Positions 33,173 to 38,014 of a stretch of DNA of 38,014 bases are shown here, one piece after another. Within the stretch, counting starts at the first letter, position 1. Every line of letters starts with the position of its first letter. The position numbers were made by a program, and so were the translations under genes. The notes beneath the pieces were generated by a model. It worked only from the letters and a program-made list of their open reading frames with translations. It made no database searches and was not told the DNA's origin. This stretch comes from Planctomycetaceae bacterium (GTDB lineage: Bacteria > Planctomycetota > Planctomycetia > Pirellulales > Pirellulaceae), in NCBI GenBank assembly GCA_002717145.1, contig PBCP01000096.1:1-38014 (forward strand), read 5' to 3'.

Positions 33173-34189
33173 TTATGATGTGGTGCCAAAATACTTACGA
33201 GCAACACCAGCAGCTCCAATATATCCACATGAGCTTCCAAGCGTCGCAAAGTCTATAATCGTATTTTCAGCAAGAACTGGAAAGGTCAACTCGGTCACCG
33301 TCTGACGAATAGTTTCCAAAAAAATCTTTCCCATCTCCGACTCACTTCCTCCAAAATTCATGCCACCTCCGAGTACAACAATACCCGGATCAATGATATG
33401 CATGATCGATGTGATGCCTCGACCTAACAACACCGCTGTTTCGATAATGGATGCTCTCGCCAATTCATCACCCTGCTCCCCATGGTTGGCAATATCCAAT
33501 GTGGTAAGTGAGCCACCCTCGGTTAGCAAGGACGACAACGACGATACTTCGCCCGCCCTCAGCTTTTCCTGCACACGCTTTACAAGACTTGTAGCACTCA
33601 CATAAGCCTCCAAATGACCGGGCTGGCCACATGGGCAAATTCTAGCATCGGGACCACTATCAATGACGATATGTCCACATTCACTACCATGACTGTTGTC
33701 ACCGTGCAGGGCGATATCGTGCATAATAATTCCACCGCCCACACCCGTACCCAGAGTAATCATCACCACACTGTCGTGCTCACTACCGCGACCAACCCAG
33801 TATTCGCCATACGCCGCTGCATTCCCATCATTAACAAAAGCAACCGGCTTGCCAGATTCATTCTCCAAGTAGCTGCGAATAGGAAAGAAATCCCAACCAC
33901 TCATGTTAGGCATATGAAGAAGCTTGCCTTCTTTCACATCCATTGTGCCGGGGGTGCCCAATCCAATCGCCCGAACGTCTTCCCAATTTACTCCAGCTTC
34001 ACCCAACAGTCCGCTGGAAAATTCTAGAATCCGAGCAACTCCATCGGCAGCACCTTTCTCATGCTCCGTAGCAATCTTCCCGTGCGCAAGACTCCGACCG
34101 GCATCATCTACGATCCCTATCTTAATACTTGTCCCACCTACATCGACTCCAAGGTAGGCCGGAAGCAAAGGGCTAACTACAGAGGGCAT
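33173..34189 (-). CDS. ROK family sugar kinase (glucokinase-like)
   Basis: A 338-residue cytoplasmic kinase, most likely phosphorylating glucose or a related hexose. The N terminus has the phosphate-binding LGVDVGGTSIKIGIVDDAG. FVNDGNAAAYGEYWVGRG contains the catalytic Asp region, and VVMITLGTGVGGGII is the second phosphate motif. The ROK metal-site segment reads SECGHIVID, then CPCGQPGHLEAYVSA. The zinc His and the first two Cys are present, with His in place of the third Cys of the classical CxCGxxGC motif, a variant seen in other ROK kinases. Glucokinase is the best guess. N-acetylmannosamine or fructose kinases are alternatives. The start with MPSVVSPL adds about ten residues before the fold, so a slightly later start is possible. 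Confidence 0.85.
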   Translation of the reverse strand: MPSVVSPLLPAYLGVDVGGTSIKIGIVDDAGRSLAHGKIATEHEKGAADGVARILEFSSGLLGEAGVNWEDVRAIGLGTPGTMDVKEGKLLHMPNMSGWDFFPIRSYLENESGKPVAFVNDGNAAAYGEYWVGRGSEHDSVVMITLGTGVGGGIIMHDIALHGDNSHGSECGHIVIDSGPDARICPCGQPGHLEAYVSATSLVKRVQEKLRAGEVSSLSSLLTEGGSLTTLDIANHGEQGDELARASIIETAVLLGRGITSIMHIIDPGIVVLGGGMNFGGSESEMGKIFLETIRQTVTELTFPVLAENTIIDFATLGSSCGYIGAAGVARKYFGTTS

Positions 34190-34264
34190 CTGTGACTTTA
34201 ACTCCTAACCATTGGCGCATTCTCTGGTATTCATTCTAGACAACTGGAAGTTATTCTGTAGTTG

Positions 34265-35236
34265 CTAATTAGATTTGGAGACAGGTTCCTTGCTCTTCTT
34301 CATAATCATCAGCCCTATAACCGTCAGCATAATCCCTCCCACCATCCAGGCACTCACTGGCTCATGAAAGATCACTGCTCCACAAATCGCTCCCAAAGCC
34401 GCCTGACTTGCATTGACCAGGTTATACCGAGTCACCGAGAGAACTTTGAGAGCCGACACCAAAGCCACAAACGCGATGGCATTACAAATCCCTGCTAATG
34501 TCATCTGGAACAAATGCTCGAGTTCCAAATTCCTGTCCACTTCCAAGGCACCGTTAAACGCGCTAATAACGAGCAGGAATATAAATCCTGTTGTACTAAT
34601 AATGGTCATGATGGCCGGTTGAGACACCCCTCGGTTTCCAACTACCTTGATCACCGCCCCAAAGAATCCATAGTTGATCCCCGAAACGATGACCGCTCCG
34701 ACAGCGAATGCCAATAAATATGGATTGGCATCTGGAGCATCCAGAGTCGCTTTCAGCTGAGCAAACGCTTCTTTGCCGCCGGTCGACAATACCACCACTG
34801 CGGAAATCAAAATCATCATCGACCAGATGGTTCGCCCTGATGGCCTGTCCTTCAGGAACCACCAATCGACTAACGCGCCAGTGACGATCAAGACTCCCAA
34901 ACAAATCGGTACGGCCAAGCTGATACCTATTTTGTTAAGCGACCATTGAAAACCCACATTCCCAAAAAAGTGTGAAGCCATAGACAATAGCACCAACCCT
35001 AATACCAAATTAGGGGGACAAATCTTCCGTTCCACGTTTCTATATCGCCACACTAACCAGGGCAGAACAACAAGTATTGTCGGAATAGCCTTGATACAAC
35101 TTACCCAGACAGGATCACAGTCATCCACTGCGCGCAAGAACACATTGGCAGCCGAATATCCTATCGAGGAAACGGCACCCAGAATAATACCTCGCCGATA
35201 CAAATCGACTTTTGGGCAGGAGGTCTGCTCTTCCAA
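34265..35236 (-). CDS. EamA/DMT family permease
   Basis: A 323-residue inner-membrane protein with about ten hydrophobic segments in two repeats of five, the layout of the drug/metabolite transporter superfamily. Each half has the typical ending with Gly/Pro-rich helices (AALGAICGAVIFHEPVSAW and GGIMLTVIGLMIM in the second half). It begins with a charged stretch of about 12 residues. The transported compound is unknown. It starts 12 bases after the PncC–NMNAT fusion gene, so the two are probably co-transcribed. That would fit export or uptake of a metabolite, but nothing in the sequence shows a link to nicotinamide compounds. Confidence 0.82.
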   Translation of the reverse strand: MEEQTSCPKVDLYRRGIILGAVSSIGYSAANVFLRAVDDCDPVWVSCIKAIPTILVVLPWLVWRYRNVERKICPPNLVLGLVLLSMASHFFGNVGFQWSLNKIGISLAVPICLGVLIVTGALVDWWFLKDRPSGRTIWSMMILISAVVVLSTGGKEAFAQLKATLDAPDANPYLLAFAVGAVIVSGINYGFFGAVIKVVGNRGVSQPAIMTIISTTGFIFLLVISAFNGALEVDRNLELEHLFQMTLAGICNAIAFVALVSALKVLSVTRYNLVNASQAALGAICGAVIFHEPVSAWMVGGIMLTVIGLMIMKKSKEPVSKSN

Positions 35237-35248
35237 CTGTCTAATCGC

Positions 35249-36346
35249 TTATCGTAAGTCTCTGGAGGAGACATCCTGTCGGAACAGATCTTCATCGACA
35301 CTCGTACAAAGCTGGAGTAAGGACTCTGGTAAATCCATGTCTTCAAGTCGAGTATAGTGAAGCTGATCCGCTGAGGATGTTGAAAATGAGTCGTCCATTG
35401 TACGGCCGAAAACTAAAAAACAAACCTCTAATTCCAGCAATTCCCTGAAGGCCTGGTCGCGATCTTTTGAGTCAAGATAATATTTAGATTCCGCAATACG
35501 ACCAATCGTGTCGGCACCCACCACAAAACAACTCTTCCCAAAGATTCTAGCCTTTTGCCGGAACGTTTTTGCTCGGGTCAGAACGATGTCATACATCAGA
35601 CAAATAGCTAACGCTCGTTCAAGACACTCAGCCTGATCCAACTCCGATTTGTCGACATTCTCCACTGAAATCTCAAAGTGTACTTTTTTTGACAGTACCT
35701 TTCGTACGTATTCCGCCATCTGAAAATGACCAATATGCACAGGATTAAAGGAACCTGACAACAACGTTTCAATTTGAGCATCACCTATGACCGCATAGCT
35801 TTCTGATTCAAGGCAAACTGCTTCAGTAGCACGAACCAATTGAAGGACACGTCGCAACGTGGCAAGTAACTCCAAGGTCGCCAGTTGCTGCCGGTCACCA
35901 CGACTTGCCGTAGGTAACACCTTTCGATGACTAACCACAGCAGTACGATCAGCTAGCCGTACCGCGACTCCCAGGAAAATCACTCCATCTAATCCTTCGG
36001 GTGCATCAGGACCTAAATGCCCGGTAATGGACACAGCCAATTGCGCCTCTGGAGTTCTCAATAACGCACCTTCAGCCATCTGTTTTGAAACTGCCGAACT
36101 AACTGGACCGACAGTATTCAGGTCATGCTGCTTAACATCAAGCCATTGGAATTTGGAATCATCTCGATAGGTAACATGCGAGCCACAAAAAAACCGGGAG
36201 ATCCCAGGTTGGCTGCCAACACTCGCTGCCGCCAGGCCACTGGTGCAGCTTTCAGCAAACACAAACCGCTGTGTCGTTTGTCCGGCAAGTTTCTGAATCT
36301 CGGTTGCCGCGGCAATTAGCTGTGCTCTAAGTTTGTCGTTTGACAC
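35249..36346 (-). CDS. Fusion of PncC (NMN amidohydrolase, CinA C-terminal type) and NMNAT-like nucleotidyltransferase
   Basis: The 365-residue protein has two domains. Residues about 15-170 are the CinA C-terminal/PncC domain (FVFAESCTSGLAAASVG; FFCGSHVTYRDDSK; AVSITGHLGPDAPEG), which converts nicotinamide mononucleotide to nicotinate mononucleotide. Residues about 193-365 are a nucleotidyltransferase with SGSFNPVHIGH (197-207; the HxGH motif His-Ile-Gly-His is intact) and VSSRDLR at the C terminus in place of the ISSTxxR motif of NMN/NaMN adenylyltransferases. The fused domains would carry out consecutive steps, deamidation and adenylation, of pyridine nucleotide salvage. The specificity of the second domain is inferred. 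It is placed 10 bases after the HEAT-like gene and 12 before the permease gene. Confidence 0.8.
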   Translation of the reverse strand: MSNDKLRAQLIAAATEIQKLAGQTTQRFVFAESCTSGLAAASVGSQPGISRFFCGSHVTYRDDSKFQWLDVKQHDLNTVGPVSSAVSKQMAEGALLRTPEAQLAVSITGHLGPDAPEGLDGVIFLGVAVRLADRTAVVSHRKVLPTASRGDRQQLATLELLATLRRVLQLVRATEAVCLESESYAVIGDAQIETLLSGSFNPVHIGHFQMAEYVRKVLSKKVHFEISVENVDKSELDQAECLERALAICLMYDIVLTRAKTFRQKARIFGKSCFVVGADTIGRIAESKYYLDSKDRDQAFRELLELEVCFLVFGRTMDDSFSTSSADQLHYTRLEDMDLPESLLQLCTSVDEDLFRQDVSSRDLR

Positions 36347-36356
36347 GGTAAGTTAC

Positions 36357-37574
36357 TTATTTCGATTCATCTGGACTTTCAGACTTACCGTTCTCTTTAA
36401 GCCATGTCTGCCCGTTATCATTCCACCAGGTGTTCCACTTCGTGTGAGCCTTATCCCGATTTTCATCTTCGGTAAACCCACAGGAATAAACTTCATAAAT
36501 ATAGGTCAGGCTTGGACGTGAGAATCGGTAGCCGTAGTCTTCCGGATTTTGTTTCGTGAGATGTAACAGCATAATCAACGCTGTGTCACGTAACTGAGTT
36601 TTAATCAGCTTGCCTCCAGCCTGAGGAGTACTCCATGAATGCACTAAGGTGGTCTGCGTTAATAGCGGTAGCAGTAATTCAACTTCACTCGCACCACCAA
36701 ATCGGGCGGCACAAATAGCCGCATATTGTTCACTGGTAGAGTAAGTTTCAGTCTTACCCAACAATTCCCTCGCTACTTTTAACCCTGTCTCCTCAAATCC
36801 ATAATTCAAAATAAGCATCAATCCCAATGTTTTATTGCGTGATTTGGCTGCCACTTCAGCCCACTCACGGGTCATCCGCTTCCCGACATCATCTTTCGGT
36901 TTGTCGATTATTTGTGACTTGATTTGTGAGTAGTTCAACAGATTGTATACCGGCGAAACCAATGCTTCGCGTTCTGCCTGCGTCAGCTCAGATGCGCCCA
37001 ACATCACAGTAGCAATACTTTCAATTTGGGGGGTCGTAGGGCCGGTAGGTGTGTAATTTCCATAAGGCTGAAGTTGTTTAACTCGCGCTTGCAGTTGCTC
37101 AGCCAGTCCTTTTCGTGTTTCGATTGCACGCAATAACTTTGCTTCTGCCCGAACCATTGCCGCGAAAAACTTACGTTCTTCAGGATTGGTGCCAATTTTT
37201 TTCTGGTACAAATCCCAACCTGGTAAATCATGTTCCAATTGACCGTCAACATCATCAATAAAACGCTGCAGGTTTTGTTCGAAGTCTTCGTACATCAAGT
37301 CGACGTAGATTCGTCGCACCCGACTACGTATCTCCAGATCCGGACTGCGTAAACCTGCCGCCAGTTCACGTCTTGCCGACAATCCAATCTCTGCGAGCTT
37401 GGCATGTGCCTGCTCTCGTACCTGAAATGACTGATCACCTAACGACTGAACCAGCTTTTCATAGTCTGGATTGAGCGGCTTCTGCGGCTCTTGCGCATAA
37501 CCAACGACCGCCGTTAAGGTCATTACAAGAGCAGTTATTCGAAGCTGTGATTTTCGGGAAAGCATGCGTTTCAT
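36357..37574 (-). CDS. Secreted HEAT-like repeat protein, unrecognised family
   Basis: The 405-residue protein starts with a signal peptide (MKRMLSRKSQLRITALVMTL, then TAVVGYAQE, probable cleavage after the Ala of YAQ). The region of about 35-90 resembles a HEAT-like repeat (SFQVREQAHAKLAEIGLSA; RRELAAGLRSPDLEIRSRV). Later regions are helical, with RRELxxG-type patterns, and contain a conserved-looking C terminus with several Trp (KWNTWWNDNGQTWLKENG). It is probably periplasmic. No function is proposed. The frame is open from TTG 37637, but ATG 37574 is preferred because it starts the signal sequence and because TATAAT at 37626-37631 may be a -10 element. No clear ribosome binding site exists for either. 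Confidence 0.65.
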   Translation of the reverse strand: MKRMLSRKSQLRITALVMTLTAVVGYAQEPQKPLNPDYEKLVQSLGDQSFQVREQAHAKLAEIGLSARRELAAGLRSPDLEIRSRVRRIYVDLMYEDFEQNLQRFIDDVDGQLEHDLPGWDLYQKKIGTNPEERKFFAAMVRAEAKLLRAIETRKGLAEQLQARVKQLQPYGNYTPTGPTTPQIESIATVMLGASELTQAEREALVSPVYNLLNYSQIKSQIIDKPKDDVGKRMTREWAEVAAKSRNKTLGLMLILNYGFEETGLKVARELLGKTETYSTSEQYAAICAARFGGASEVELLLPLLTQTTLVHSWSTPQAGGKLIKTQLRDTALIMLLHLTKQNPEDYGYRFSRPSLTYIYEVYSCGFTEDENRDKAHTKWNTWWNDNGQTWLKENGKSESPDESK

Positions 37575-37625
37575 GTCGTTGTCTGCCAATGACGGCATTC
37601 TAGGCAAATTGCCGTTGATTTCCTC

Positions 37626-37631
37626 ATTATA
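37626..37631 (-). promoter_or_regulatory. Candidate -10 element of the leftward operon
   Basis: A perfect TATAAT on the minus strand within the open frame upstream of ATG 37574. The hexamer 17 bases further upstream (CTAAGA) is a poor -35. If used, transcription starts near 37619, which would exclude translation from TTG 37637. Confidence 0.25.
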
Positions 37632-37682
37632 GGCCAAATTCCACTCGCTCTTAGCCCTCAGTATGCTTTTCGGCTGAGCGAA

Positions 37683-37711
37683 TTGACCAATGATAAGACT
37701 ATTTTTATAGT
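37683..37711 (+). promoter_or_regulatory. Candidate sigma-70-like promoter of the right-edge gene
   Basis: TTGACC (37683-37688) and TATAGT (37706-37711) with a 17-base spacer, the best promoter match in the window. Transcription from about 37718 gives an untranslated leader of roughly 195 bases before the ATG at 37914. Confidence 0.5.
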
Positions 37712-37801
37712 GTTTTCCCCGCTGTGAATTATTTTTATTTTATTTTCTTCCCAAGAACCCAATATTCAATACAAACCTACGAATAAGTGGGTGTTAGTAC
37801 T

Positions 37802-37827
37802 GCTGGAAAGGATTTCAGCTTTTGTTT
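37802..37827 (+). other. Weak hairpin with U-rich tail in the leader of the right-edge gene
   Basis: GCTGGAA (37802-37808) pairs with TTTCAGC (37813-37819), with one G·U, closing an AGGA tetraloop, and TTTTGTTT follows. The layout is that of a weak intrinsic terminator placed inside the leader. It could be an attenuator or simply an incidental structure. Confidence 0.3.
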
Positions 37828-37913
37828 ATCAGGATGTTACCTCCAACCGGGAATACCAACCGGTTAGGCATGCACAATTTCAATCGCAGTTTCTCTTGAA
37901 AGGAGACCATACG

Positions 37914-38014
37914 ATGAAAAAGAAAGTTTTGTATGTCGGAGGCGGTGCCGCTGCAGTCATGCTGCTACTTGCACTGCTATTCGGCAGCGACGCAACAAGT
38001 TATGTAACCACTTC
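37914..38014 (+). CDS. Membrane-anchored protein, cut by the window edge
   Basis: Only the first 33 codons are present. The ATG has a strong AAGGAG nine bases upstream. The N terminus is MKKKVLYVGGGAAAVMLLLA, followed by LLFGSDATSYVTT: a positively charged start and one hydrophobic segment that could be a membrane anchor or signal sequence. The rest lies outside the window, so the family cannot be assigned. The strong ribosome binding site and good promoter suggest that it is well expressed. Confidence 0.7.
   Translation, partial: MKKKVLYVGGGAAAVMLLLALLFGSDATSYVTT

Larger units (their letters stand above)
37575..37913. other. Divergent intergenic region before the last gene
   Basis: A 339-bp AT-rich region with no accepted gene. 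It contains a good rightward promoter (37683-37711), a possible leftward -10 (TATAAT, 37626-37631 on the minus strand) without a clear -35, and a weak hairpin (37802-37819) inside the rightward leader. A Shine-Dalgarno AAGGAG (37899-37904) ends it. Confidence 0.5.

Noticed and set aside
33606-33660. Loss of a zinc Cys in the ROK kinase (GH in place of GC)
   Set aside because: CxCGxxGHLE is a variant I know from other ROK kinases, and the remaining metal residues are present, so it is not a sign of inactivation.

Overview
The window looks like chromosomal DNA of a planctomycete (class Planctomycetia) of moderate GC content. This is inferred from gene content, not from a marker gene. The supporting features are an RDD–SpoIIM–DUF4129–DUF4350–MoxR–DUF58 membrane cluster, oversized signal peptidases with inserted domains, a large lipoprotein with two TlpA-like thioredoxin domains, a gamma-alpha fused 2-oxoacid:ferredoxin oxidoreductase, an LL-diaminopimelate aminotransferase and several large proteins that match no family I know. 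I see no insertion sequence, prophage, CRISPR array or rRNA. TGG is used for Trp and TGA as a normal stop, so the standard code applies.

Layout. 1-2085: a tRNA-Leu(GAG) on the minus strand, a GAF plus degenerate PP2C-type protein, and the remnant of a small gene carrying two in-frame TGA codons. 2086-7655: a UbiD-family decarboxylase (minus), then leucyl aminopeptidase and a cation/proton antiporter with an RCK domain. 7764-13168: the double-thioredoxin lipoprotein, ribBA (minus) and an orphan 270-aa protein. 13169-16550: a repeat-bearing 434-bp intergenic region, the korAB-type pair and a strong bidirectional terminator shared with a convergent SDR gene (16573-17304). 17509-25589: a tightly packed seven-gene plus-strand operon (RDD, SpoIIM, unknown membrane protein, DUF4129, DUF4350, MoxR ATPase, DUF58). 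25740-26972: DapL. 26987-37637: eight minus-strand genes read from right to left: HEAT-like secreted protein, PncC–NMN adenylyltransferase fusion, EamA permease, ROK sugar kinase, lepA, two paralogous signal peptidases and lptB. The right edge cuts a plus-strand gene for a membrane-anchored protein.

How the parts work together. The seven-gene cluster most likely forms one inner-membrane assembly. A MoxR AAA+ ATPase, here with an added N-terminal zinc ribbon and Pro-rich linker, would remodel a partner built from the DUF58 protein and the membrane proteins. The lepA–signal peptidase–lptB block groups translation, protein export and envelope lipid transport. The PncC–NMNAT fusion would couple two consecutive steps of pyridine nucleotide salvage.

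The most unusual items are the tandem signal peptidases with a four-cysteine ribbon inserted right after the catalytic Ser and a large beta-rich insert, the MoxR variant, the PncC–NMNAT fusion, the small TGA-interrupted gene and the degenerate phosphatase. All function calls rest on motif recognition by eye. No database search was run.
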